Source: Bryobacterales bacterium
Lineage (GTDB): Bacteria > Acidobacteriota > Terriglobia > Bryobacterales > Bryobacteraceae
NCBI GenBank assembly: GCA_003170295.1
Contig: PNAJ01000044.1
Span: 1-35,804 of the forward strand
Length of the DNA stretch: 35,804 nt
Direction: 5' to 3'
Numbering within the stretch: the first letter of the stretch is position 1; each line of letters begins with the position of its first letter. The notes beneath the pieces are model-generated. The model worked only from the letters and a program-made list of their open reading frames with translations, did no database searches and was not told where the DNA came from. The position numbers and the translations under genes were made by a program. This document shows positions 15,867-22,859 of this stretch, one piece after another.

Positions 15867-17258
15867 ATGAGCACACTAATCCGCAATGGCACAGTAGTAA
15901 CCTCCACCAAAACCTTCCACGCCGACATCCTGATCGAAGGCGAACAAATTAAAGACATCGCGCCCGCCATCCCCGTAGAAAAAGCCCACCGAGTAATCGA
16001 AGCCACAGGCATGCTCCTCCTCCCCGGAGGCATCGACGTCCACACGCATCTCGATATGCCGTTCGGCGGCACCACGTCATCCGACGATTTCGAAACCGGC
16101 ACCAAAGCCGCGGCATTCGGCGGCACGACGACGTTGATCGACTTCGCCATCCAACCCAAAGGCACCAAGATGCGCGACGCCCTCGACACCTGGTGGAAAA
16201 AGGCCGAAAACAAGGCCTCGATCGACTACGGGCTGCACATGATTGTTACCGACCTGGGCGAATGCGGCCTCGAAGACATGGACGACATGGTCAAAGAAGG
16301 CGTAGCCAGCTTCAAGCTCTTCATGGCCTATCCCGGCGTCCTGATGGTCGATGACGCGACCATTTTCCAAGCGCTGAGCCGCACCGCGAAAAACGGCGCA
16401 CTCATCTGCCTCCACGCCGAAAACGGAGGCATCATCGACGTCATCGTGAAGCGAGCGATCTCAGAAGGCAAGACTGCGCCCATCTATCACGGTCTAACCA
16501 GGCCAGTCGCCGCCGAAGCCGAAGCCGTGCATCGAGCCATTGCGATGTCCGAAATTTCCGGCGCCCCAGTCTACATCGTGCACCTGTCTTCTGAAGAAGC
16601 TTTAAATGAAGTGCGGGCCGCCCGCGACCGAGGCGTCCCAATCTTCGCCGAGACATGCCCGCAGTATCTGCTGCTCTCGATCGACGATTTAGCCCGCCCC
16701 GGATTTGAAGGCGCGAAATACGTCTTCACGCCGCCCTTGCGCGAAAAACATAATCAACCGAAATTGTGGGATGGCCTGAAGGACGATCATCTCCAGGTCG
16801 TCTCCACAGATCACTGCCCCTTCTGTTTCGAAGACCAAAAGATTCTCGGTAAAGACGACTTCACGAAAATCCCCAACGGAGGCCCCGGCGTCGAAAATCG
16901 TCTACAACTCCTCTATCATCACGGCGTGAGCGCGGGGAAAATCTCCCTCAACCGTTTCGTCGAACTAGTATCGACAACCCCCGCGCGCCTCTTCGGCCTC
17001 TATCCGCGCAAAGGCGAATTAGCGGCAGGCAGCGATGCCGACATCGTAATCTGGGATCCAAACGCCGAGCACCTGATCAGTTCGAAAACCCATCATATGC
17101 GCTGCGATTACTCGATGTTCGAAGGTTTTCAGGTAAAAGGCAACGCCCACGTGGTTCTCTCTCGCGGCGAAGTAATTGTGGAGCAAGGAAAATTCCAAGG
17201 CCGCACCGGACGAGGATCATTCCTGCGCCGCGAAGCCAGAGGTGGCGCATGGAAATAA
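15867..17258 (+). CDS. hydA: Dihydropyrimidinase (D-hydantoinase family)
   Basis: 463 residues; opens the ring of dihydrouracil or dihydrothymine to the N-carbamoyl beta-amino acid, step two of the pathway, in the cytoplasm. Binuclear zinc site: H59 and H61 (DVHTHLD), the carboxylated lysine K150 (FKLFMAYPG), H183 (LHAENG), H239 (VHLSS) and D315 (STDHCPF). The substrate-binding PNGGPGVENR is present, and the C-terminal beta domain is complete. ATG start with AGGAG four bases upstream. It lies between preA and the NCS1 permease gene on the same strand. The symbol follows common usage for bacterial dihydropyrimidinases. Allantoinase or dihydroorotase are less likely given the neighbours. Confidence 0.93.
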   Translation: MSTLIRNGTVVTSTKTFHADILIEGEQIKDIAPAIPVEKAHRVIEATGMLLLPGGIDVHTHLDMPFGGTTSSDDFETGTKAAAFGGTTTLIDFAIQPKGTKMRDALDTWWKKAENKASIDYGLHMIVTDLGECGLEDMDDMVKEGVASFKLFMAYPGVLMVDDATIFQALSRTAKNGALICLHAENGGIIDVIVKRAISEGKTAPIYHGLTRPVAAEAEAVHRAIAMSEISGAPVYIVHLSSEEALNEVRAARDRGVPIFAETCPQYLLLSIDDLARPGFEGAKYVFTPPLREKHNQPKLWDGLKDDHLQVVSTDHCPFCFEDQKILGKDDFTKIPNGGPGVENRLQLLYHHGVSAGKISLNRFVELVSTTPARLFGLYPRKGELAAGSDADIVIWDPNAEHLISSKTHHMRCDYSMFEGFQVKGNAHVVLSRGEVIVEQGKFQGRTGRGSFLRREARGGAWK

Positions 17259-17261
17259 TTT

Positions 17262-17307
17262 GGTGGCGCGAGCTTCAGCTTGCAGCGCCGGCTTCAGCCG
17301 GCGTCTT
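17262..17307 (+). repeat. 46-bp double-hairpin repeat, family C copy 2
   Basis: Differs from the copy at 14411-14456 at only three positions (21, 22 and 27 of the unit). The second hairpin is a perfect CGCCGGC-TTCA-GCCGGCG. The element starts 4 bases after the dihydropyrimidinase stop and ends 5 bases before the permease ATG, so it occupies the place where the permease ribosome binding site would be. Confidence 0.85.
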
Positions 17308-17312
17308 TTACC

Positions 17313-18728
17313 ATGGCAATAGACACCTCCCTCTATAACGAAGACCTCGCGCCAATCCCCATCGAGAAGCGCACCTGGGGTATGTACAACTACGCATCCC
17401 TGTGGGTCGCCATGAGCGTGTGCATTCCGACCTACATGCTCGCATCGGGATTGATTGCCGGTGGCATGGCATGGTGGCAAGCCATCGGCACGATTCTTCT
17501 CGGCAATTTAATCGTGCTGATCCCGATGTTGCTCAACGCGCATGCGGGGACGAAATACGGCATCCCGTTTCCCGTGTTCGTGCGCGCATCGTTCGGAGTG
17601 CGCGGCGCGAACGTGCCCGCAGTGTTGCGAGCCCTGGTCGCATGCGGCTGGTTTGGAATTCAGACCTGGATTGGCGGCCAAGCGATCTTGGCAATGTTGT
17701 CGATTTTATGGTCGTTTAAGGGTTCCCAGACCTTTGTGTTTGCGAATTTATGGTCATTTAAGGCCTCCGAAGGAGCCGCTTTTGCGTGTTTTTTGGCATT
17801 TTGGGCCCTGAATATTTTCGTCATCTGGCGAGGAATCGACGCCATCAAATTCCTCGAAGGAATCGCCGCGCCGTTCATGCTCGGTGTCGGGCTGCTCCTT
17901 TTGTGGTGGGTGACGAGTCAAGCGGGCGGCCTCGGTCCGGTTCTGAGCACGCCCAGTAAATTCCATTCGACTGCGGCGTTTTTGAAGTTCTTCATCCCCT
18001 CTTTGACCGGCATGGTCGGCTTCTGGGCAACGGTCGCCTTGAACATTCCGGACTTCACGCGCTACGCTAAGTCCCAAAGAGATCAGGCACTTGGACAAGC
18101 CATCGGGCTTCCTGCCGCGATGACTTTATACTCGTTTATCGGCGTCGCGGTGACGTCGGCATCGGTGGTGATTTTTGGCGAAGCCATCTGGGACCCGGTG
18201 GTGTTGCTGGGCCGTTTTCATCGCCCGGTTGTAGCCTTCATCGCATTGATTGCGCTGCTGATCGCGACGCTCAATACCAACGTTGCGGCGAATGTCGTTT
18301 CGCCTTCGAATGATTTTTCAAATCTAAATCCGCGCCGCATTTCATTTCGCACCGGAGGAATTATCACGGGTGTGATCGGCATCCTCATGATGCCTTGGAA
18401 GTTGCTCGGCAGTTTTAGCGACTATATTTTCGGCTGGCTGGTCGGCTATTCGGGCCTGCTCGGGCCGATCGCCGGAATCATGATCGCCGATTATTTCATT
18501 CTGCGCAAATGCGAACTCGACGTCGACGCGCTGTATCGCGCTGACGGCAAGTATTCTTATACCCGCGGAGTAAACTGGAATGCCATCATCGCGTTAGCGT
18601 CTGGCATCGCGGTGGCGCTGATCGGGTTGATTGTGCCCGCGCTGCGCTGGCTCTACGATTACGCCTGGTTCGTCGGATTCTTCGTTGCGGGCAGTTTGTA
18701 CTTATTATTGATGAAGAAGGAGAAATAG
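17313..18728 (+). CDS. NCS1-family nucleobase:cation symporter
   Basis: 471 residues with about 12 membrane helices; imports a nucleobase or related compound through the inner membrane. Family signs include YNEDLAPIPIEKRTWGMYNY at the N-terminus, LGNLIVLIPMLLNAHAGTKY, the helix-3 stretch RALVACGWFGIQTWIGG, GFWATVALNIPDFTRYAKSQ, and NTNVAANVVSPSNDFSN in helix 8. These resemble uracil/allantoin/hydantoin carriers (PucI, Mhp1). Its place in the operon argues for uracil, thymine or their dihydro forms. The start at 17313 follows the repeat with no ribosome binding site in view. An odd internal near-duplication LWSFKGS / LWSFKAS lies at about residues 131-150, between helices 3 and 4. Confidence 0.9.
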   Translation: MAIDTSLYNEDLAPIPIEKRTWGMYNYASLWVAMSVCIPTYMLASGLIAGGMAWWQAIGTILLGNLIVLIPMLLNAHAGTKYGIPFPVFVRASFGVRGANVPAVLRALVACGWFGIQTWIGGQAILAMLSILWSFKGSQTFVFANLWSFKASEGAAFACFLAFWALNIFVIWRGIDAIKFLEGIAAPFMLGVGLLLLWWVTSQAGGLGPVLSTPSKFHSTAAFLKFFIPSLTGMVGFWATVALNIPDFTRYAKSQRDQALGQAIGLPAAMTLYSFIGVAVTSASVVIFGEAIWDPVVLLGRFHRPVVAFIALIALLIATLNTNVAANVVSPSNDFSNLNPRRISFRTGGIITGVIGILMMPWKLLGSFSDYIFGWLVGYSGLLGPIAGIMIADYFILRKCELDVDALYRADGKYSYTRGVNWNAIIALASGIAVALIGLIVPALRWLYDYAWFVGFFVAGSLYLLLMKKEK

Positions 18729-18730
18729 CC

Positions 18731-20155
18731 ATGATTGCTACAGAAACACTGCAGTTTTACGTGAACGGCAAATGGGAGGATTCCTCGGGCGCTTCGCACC
18801 CTGTGATGAATCCCGCCATCGGGCAAGTGATTGCGAATGTGCCATATGCCACCGCGGCCGAGGTCGATCGCGTCGCGACGCTGGCGCACAAGGCGTTTCT
18901 GAAATGGCGCGAAGTGCCGGTGGTCGAGCGTGTGCAGGTGTTGTATCGCTATAAAACTCTGCTCGACAAAAACGTAGATGACATTGCGCGCATTCTTTCC
19001 ATGGAGAACGGCAAGACTCTCGACGACGCAAAGCTTTCCGTGCGCCGCGCCGTTCAGATGGTGGAAGTCGCTTGCGGAATGCCCAGCTTGATGATGGGCG
19101 ATTCGCTTGAAAACGTTTCGCGCGGAATCGATAGCCAGTCCATTCGTCAACCGCTTGGAGTTTGCGCGGGTATCACGCCGTTCAATTTTCCCGCGATGGT
19201 GCCCATGTGGATGTTCCCGTTTGCGATCGCGTGCGGCAACAGCTTCATCCTGAAACCATCTGAAAAGGTTCCGCTTACGCCCACGCGCACCTGCGAATTG
19301 CTGCATGACGCGGGCGTGCCGGAGGGCGTTTTTAATTTGATTCATGGCGATAAAGTAGCCGTGGATGCATTGCTCGAACATCCGCTGGTGCGCGCAATTT
19401 CCTTCGTCGGATCGAGCCCTGTCGCGAAGTATATCTACGAGACTGCTGCAAAACACGGCAAGCGAGTGCAAGCGTTAGGTGGAGCAAAGAATCATCTTGT
19501 CGTGACGCCGGGCGCGAATCTGGAGAAGACGGTGGAAGCAATCATTAGCTCCGCATTCGGCGCAGCCGGCGAACGATGCTTAGCAGGAAGCGTGTTGGTT
19601 CCCGTCGGCGATGTCGCGCAGCCGTTGCTCGATCTGCTGCTCGCCACAACGAACAAAATAAAGCTCGGCATCGACATGGGCCCGGTAGTGACGGACGATC
19701 ATCGCAAGAAGATTGTCGGATACATCGAAAAGGGCGTTGCTGAAGGCGCGACGCCACTGTGCGATGGAAGAGGCGTAAACAAAGAGGGTTATTACGTCGG
19801 TCCAACCATCTTCGATCACGTTAAGCCCGACATGACCATTGCGAAGGAAGAAATTTTTGGACCGGTGCTATCGGTGATTCGAGTGAAGACGCTCGATGAT
19901 GCAATTGAACTTGTTAACAGCTCGAAGTTCGGCAATACCACATCGATTTTCACGAGCGATGGAAAGTCGGCAAGAGAATACGCGTCGCGAATCGAGTGCG
20001 GGATGGTGGGAGTCAATATCGGAGTGGCCGCGCCGATGGCGTTTTTCCCGTTTTCAGGCTGGAAAAACTCGTTTTTCGGGGATTTGCATGCGCACGGAAA
20101 AGACGCGGTGGCGTTTTACACGGAGCAGAAAGTCATTATGACAAGATGGTTCTAG
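18731..20155 (+). CDS. mmsA: Methylmalonate-semialdehyde/malonate-semialdehyde dehydrogenase (CoA-acylating)
   Basis: 474 residues; oxidises malonate semialdehyde to acetyl-CoA, or methylmalonate semialdehyde to propionyl-CoA, with NAD and CoA and loss of CO2. Catalytic C283 is in GAAGERCLAGS; NAD-binding ITPFNFP is at 148-154 and KPSEKVP at 175-181. The ALGGAKNH stretch near 248-255 marks the CoA-dependent MMSDH branch, which lacks the general-base Glu of other aldehyde dehydrogenases. It starts 2 bp after the permease stop, with AAGGAG inside the permease end, so it belongs to the operon. It finishes the breakdown of beta-alanine and beta-aminoisobutyrate. A toxin-antitoxin relic begins immediately after its stop codon. 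Confidence 0.93.
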   Translation: MIATETLQFYVNGKWEDSSGASHPVMNPAIGQVIANVPYATAAEVDRVATLAHKAFLKWREVPVVERVQVLYRYKTLLDKNVDDIARILSMENGKTLDDAKLSVRRAVQMVEVACGMPSLMMGDSLENVSRGIDSQSIRQPLGVCAGITPFNFPAMVPMWMFPFAIACGNSFILKPSEKVPLTPTRTCELLHDAGVPEGVFNLIHGDKVAVDALLEHPLVRAISFVGSSPVAKYIYETAAKHGKRVQALGGAKNHLVVTPGANLEKTVEAIISSAFGAAGERCLAGSVLVPVGDVAQPLLDLLLATTNKIKLGIDMGPVVTDDHRKKIVGYIEKGVAEGATPLCDGRGVNKEGYYVGPTIFDHVKPDMTIAKEEIFGPVLSVIRVKTLDDAIELVNSSKFGNTTSIFTSDGKSAREYASRIECGMVGVNIGVAAPMAFFPFSGWKNSFFGDLHAHGKDAVAFYTEQKVIMTRWF

Positions 20156-20344
20156 ATGACGCGGATGCTGATTAGCCTGGAAGAAAGTGACAGGCGGTGG
20201 CTGGAGCAAAGGGCGCAAGAGACGCTGCCCGATGCGTTTCAGGCGGCGGTTGCGCGGCAGCAGGGGTTGAAGTTGGCAGTGCGCAATACTAAGGACTTTC
20301 CACCGGCTCGCTTTGCGTTTGTGGTGCCTTACGACGTTAGATGA
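20156..20344 (+). pseudogene. VapB-VapC fusion relic (internal deletion of a toxin-antitoxin pair)
   Basis: A 62-codon frame whose first ~20 residues (MTRMLISLEESDRRWLEQRA) look like the N-terminus of a VapB/CopG-type antitoxin. Its last ~40 (DAFQAAVARQQGLKLAVRN, then TKDFPPARF) look like the C-terminus of a VapC PIN-domain toxin, including the late acidic positions of the fold. The middle, namely the rest of the antitoxin and the first two thirds of the toxin, is missing, as if one in-frame deletion joined the two genes. The first PIN aspartate is absent, so no nuclease is expected. It starts directly after the mmsA stop. An unrelated small gene is the alternative. Confidence 0.6.
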
Positions 20345-20360
20345 ACCTGGTTGCTCAAGG

Positions 20361-20386
20361 CTCCGCTCCATGTGGTCGCGGCTCGC
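20361..20386 (-). repeat. GAGCCGCGACCAC interspersed motif (family D copy 2)
   Basis: On the minus strand it reads CGCGAGCCGCGACCACATGG then AGCGGA. It matches the motif at 15823-15849 over the GAGCCGCGACCACA core and the following GAGCGG. It lies between the toxin-antitoxin relic and the MITE-like element. Confidence 0.6.
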
Positions 20387-20407
20387 GTCTCACAGATTGA
20401 GCAGTAT

Positions 20408-20492
20408 GTGGGGCGGGCCCCCCGGTCCGGCTGTTCGGCTGCAACCAGAGGCCGACGAGGGCGTCGGCCGCGGACCAGGGGGTCCGCCCCAC
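20408..20492 (+). repeat. MITE-like palindromic repeat, family A copy 2
   Basis: An 85-bp element with 22-bp terminal inverted repeats (20408-20429 against 20471-20492) that pair at 20 of 22 positions, beginning GTGGGGCGG and ending CCGCCCCAC. In the middle lies the hairpin GGCCGACG-AGGG-CGTCGGCC. The 27-base core at 20447-20473 is identical to the copy at 10084-10110 (inverted). No coding capacity, so it would need a transposase from elsewhere. No clear target-site duplication is seen. It lies in the convergent gap after the pyrimidine operon. Confidence 0.85.
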
Positions 20493-20511
20493 CCTGTACT
20501 GACGCACTACA

Positions 20512-20784
20512 CTAGATGAACGCCATGGTTTTGACGCCGGAGATGTCGAAGTTTTTTCGGCAGCGCATGTTTTTGCACATGGCTTTGTCGTCCATTAGCA
20601 CCATGTAGCTTAGGAATTTGGCGAACCTTGCGCGGTCGCGCTCGTCGGCGCCTCGGGGGACCTGGTCCAGTTTCTTGCGGACCATCCAGCGGAGGTCGTA
20701 GGTTTCCTGGGTGCGGCAGTAGGGGCAGTTCAGGAGGGCCGGTTTGGTGGTCGGGGATTCGCGGTAAAAAGATTTTTCTTCCAT
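20512..20784 (-). CDS. Small Cys-rich, probable zinc-binding conserved hypothetical protein
   Basis: 90 residues. Two cysteine pairs, CPYCRTQ at about 20-26 and MCKNMRCRKNF at about 69-79, suggest one zinc site of the zinc-ribbon kind, with a basic, helical middle (RKKLDQVPRGADERDRARF). No known family is recognised. Its ATG overlaps the aminotransferase stop codon by one base (TGATG), so it is translated with that gene. This tight coupling suggests a helper role or simply shared expression. Base composition is like its neighbours. It is probably real because of the coupling and the ordered cysteines. Confidence 0.7.
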   Translation of the reverse strand: MEEKSFYRESPTTKPALLNCPYCRTQETYDLRWMVRKKLDQVPRGADERDRARFAKFLSYMVLMDDKAMCKNMRCRKNFDISGVKTMAFI

Positions 20785-22094
20785 CAGGCTGTGGCCATTT
20801 GTTTTTGGGTTACTTGTTTCAAACTCGCGTCGAGGCGCAACGCGAAATCGTCGACGTCGCTTTTCGAAATATTGAGCGGCGGCGTGACGCGGATTACGTT
20901 GCCCCAGGTTCCGCCTTTACCTATCAAGAGGCGATTTTCGCGGGCCATTTCCAGGACGGCGAGAGTGGCTTCGACGGCGGGCTTTTTCGATTCGCGATCT
21001 TCTACTAGTTCCATGGCCTGCATGAGGCCCATGCCGCGCACCTCACCGATGATCGGATACTTTGCCTTCATCTCCTCGAGCTTACCGCGCAGATACGCGC
21101 CGGTTTCGGCGGCGTTGATCATTAACTTGTGGTCGTCAATATAGTCGATGACGGCTTTCGCCGCGGTGGCTGTCACGGGATTGCCGCCGAACGTTGAAAT
21201 CGTCGTGCCCTTCAACGCGTCGGCGACTTCGGGACGCGCTACCGTAAGGCCGATGGGGGAGCCATTGCCCAGGCCCTTCGCGCTGGTGATGATATCCGGG
21301 ATGACGCCCCATTGTTCGATGCCGAACCATTTTCCGCCGGAGCGTCCCCAGCCGGTTTGCACTTCGTCGCTGATGAAGAGGCCGCCGAATTTTTTCACGA
21401 TGCCCGAGATGATCTCGAAATACTCTTTCGGAGGCGTGATGACTCCGCCGACGCCTTGGATCGGCTCGGCAAGGAATGCGGCGATGCGGCCGGAGGTGGA
21501 AGTGCGAATCATTTCGTCCATGTCGCGCGCGCATTGCACGTTGCAGGACGGGTACGTCAGGTGCAGAGGGCAACGGTAGCAGTAGGCGTTGAGCGCGTGC
21601 ACGAAACCCGAGGGAGCGGCTCCGCCGAGGCGCCAGCTTGCGTTCCCAGTCAGGGCCATGGCGACGGCGGAACGGCCATGATAGCTGTGGCGCAGCGCTA
21701 CGATTTCATGCGAGCCGGTGTAGCAGCGCGCGGCCAGGATGGCGGTTTCATTGGCTTCGGTTCCGCTATTGGTGAAGAAACTTTTCGTCAGCTTGCCGCC
21801 GGGGGTGATTCCGGCGATACGTTTCGCTAGCGCGGCCTGAGGCTCATTGGCGAACACGGTGGAGACGTGCTGGAGCTTATCCATCTGCTCATGAACCTTT
21901 TTGTTCACGGTTTCATTGCAGTGGCCGACGCTGACGGTGACGATGCCGCCGAAGAAATCGAGGTACTGATTGCCATCGGCGTCCCAGACGAATTGGTCCT
22001 TGGCATGCGTGACTACCAGGGGGTCTTTATAGTAGTGGAAGACGCTGGGGAACAAATATTGTTGGTTCGCGAGAATGATTTCTTCTTTCGTCAT
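20784..22094 (-). CDS. Class III PLP aminotransferase (AGXT2-like; probable beta-alanine/3-aminoisobutyrate:pyruvate aminotransferase)
   Basis: 436 residues, cytoplasmic. It has the class III pattern: FTNSGTEANE at 107-116 (cofactor phosphate), RHSYHGRS at 135-142, ISDEVQTGWGR with D243 for the PLP ring nitrogen, and the Schiff-base lysine K273 in ITSAKGLGNG. A Cys-rich stretch YCYRCPLHLTYPSCNVQC (171-188) resembles the AGXT2 branch, which moves amino groups from beta-alanine or 3-aminoisobutyrate to pyruvate or glyoxylate. Making malonate semialdehyde for MmsA, it closes the pathway encoded on the other strand. Specificity is inferred from context. A small zinc-binding-like gene is translationally coupled downstream. 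Confidence 0.85.
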   Translation of the reverse strand: MTKEEIILANQQYLFPSVFHYYKDPLVVTHAKDQFVWDADGNQYLDFFGGIVTVSVGHCNETVNKKVHEQMDKLQHVSTVFANEPQAALAKRIAGITPGGKLTKSFFTNSGTEANETAILAARCYTGSHEIVALRHSYHGRSAVAMALTGNASWRLGGAAPSGFVHALNAYCYRCPLHLTYPSCNVQCARDMDEMIRTSTSGRIAAFLAEPIQGVGGVITPPKEYFEIISGIVKKFGGLFISDEVQTGWGRSGGKWFGIEQWGVIPDIITSAKGLGNGSPIGLTVARPEVADALKGTTISTFGGNPVTATAAKAVIDYIDDHKLMINAAETGAYLRGKLEEMKAKYPIIGEVRGMGLMQAMELVEDRESKKPAVEATLAVLEMARENRLLIGKGGTWGNVIRVTPPLNISKSDVDDFALRLDASLKQVTQKQMATA

Positions 22095-22124
22095 CGTTCC
22101 CTCGTTATAACACGAAGAAGAAGC

Positions 22125-22152
22125 AGCCAGCAGCCAGGAGCCAGTAGCCAGA
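22125..22152 (+). repeat. Four tandem AGCCAGN heptamers ending at the thiE start
   Basis: AGCCAGC, AGCCAGG, AGCCAGT and AGCCAGA follow one another without gaps, and ATG of thiE comes next. The region normally holding the ribosome binding site is thus made of the repeat (AGGAG at 22136-22140 may serve). It is in the 58-bp gap between the divergent aminotransferase and thiE starts. Copy number could vary between strains and tune thiE. Confidence 0.75.
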
Positions 22153-22692
22153 ATGATTCGGTGCTACATCACGGAACGAGGGTTGGGATCGGTCGAGAGT
22201 TTGTTGCGGTCCGGCGGCGTGGATTGGGTACAGGTTCGCGACAAGGAGTTGCCTGCTCGGGAATTGATTGACGTAGTGCGACGGGCGATGGCATGGGGCG
22301 GGAAGATTCTGGTGAATACTCGCGTGGACGTTGCGATTGCAGCGGGGGCGGCGGGGGTACATCTTCCGGCGGGGTCGATTGCGCCGGCGGAGTGGCGTGC
22401 GATTACGCCTTCGGGATTCTTGATTGGGGTTTCTTGTCACTCGCGGGAGGAGGTTGTAGATGCTGAGCGGGAGGGCGCGGATTATGTGGTGTTTGGGCCG
22501 GTGTTTGCTCCTTTATCGAAGACGTCGGATCTTGCGCCGCGGGGGTTGGAGGAATTGGGGAGGGCTGCGGGGGCGGTGAAGATTCCGGTGCTGGCGCTGG
22601 GAGGGATCACGGAGGAGAATGCTCGGTCGTGCGTGGAGGCGGGCGCGGCGGGGGTTGCGGGGATTACGATGTTTCAGCGCGATGCCGGCTGA
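22153..22692 (+). CDS. thiE: Thiamine phosphate synthase
   Basis: Joins HMP-PP and the thiazole phosphate to give thiamine monophosphate. 179 residues, shorter than the usual ~210 but with the whole TIM barrel in order: [18 protein letters not shown] (diphosphate binding), [41 protein letters not shown] and [12 protein letters not shown]. The N-terminal helix and the C-terminal end are trimmed. The next step, ThiL, is encoded 4.3 kb downstream on the same strand after the Hsp70 group. It is divergent from the aminotransferase gene. The start lies directly behind a heptamer repeat. Confidence 0.9.
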   Translation: MIRCYITERGLGSVESLLRSGGVDWVQVRDKELPARELIDVVRRAMAWGGKILVNTRVDVAIAAGAAGVHLPAGSIAPAEWRAITPSGFLIGVSCHSREEVVDAEREGADYVVFGPVFAPLSKTSDLAPRGLEELGRAAGAVKIPVLALGGITEENARSCVEAGAAGVAGITMFQRDAG

Positions 22693-22706
22693 TCGCGGAT
22701 GGCCAA

Positions 22707-22804
22707 AAAATGGGGACAGACCGCTCTGTCCACCGGCGTCGAGGTATGACGTGTTTGTGCGGGAGCTGGTGGCGCCTTGGGACAGAGAGGTCAGTCCCCA
22801 TTTT
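22707..22804. repeat. REP-like inverted repeat doublet between thiE and the HTH-TPR gene
   Basis: Two 25-base arms, 22707-22731 and 22780-22804, are inverted copies with two mismatches. The outer part reads AAAATGGGGACAGACC on the left and GGTCAGTCCCCATTTT on the right, separated by 48 bases. The TGGGGAC...GTCCCCA ends resemble repeats associated with REP-type tyrosine transposases (RAYT, IS200-like). No transposase is nearby. It may also end thiE transcription. Confidence 0.75.
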
Positions 22805-22859
22805 CGCACAGGTTCTGCTTGAGGGAAAATTGCTCTGGACTTGCTAACATTTATTATCA

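Noticed and set aside
20184..20344. Active VapC toxin
   Set aside because: Only the last third of a PIN domain remains and the first catalytic Asp is missing.
22125..22152. CRISPR-like array
   Set aside because: Units are 7 bases with no spacers, and no cas genes are present; it is a simple tandem repeat.
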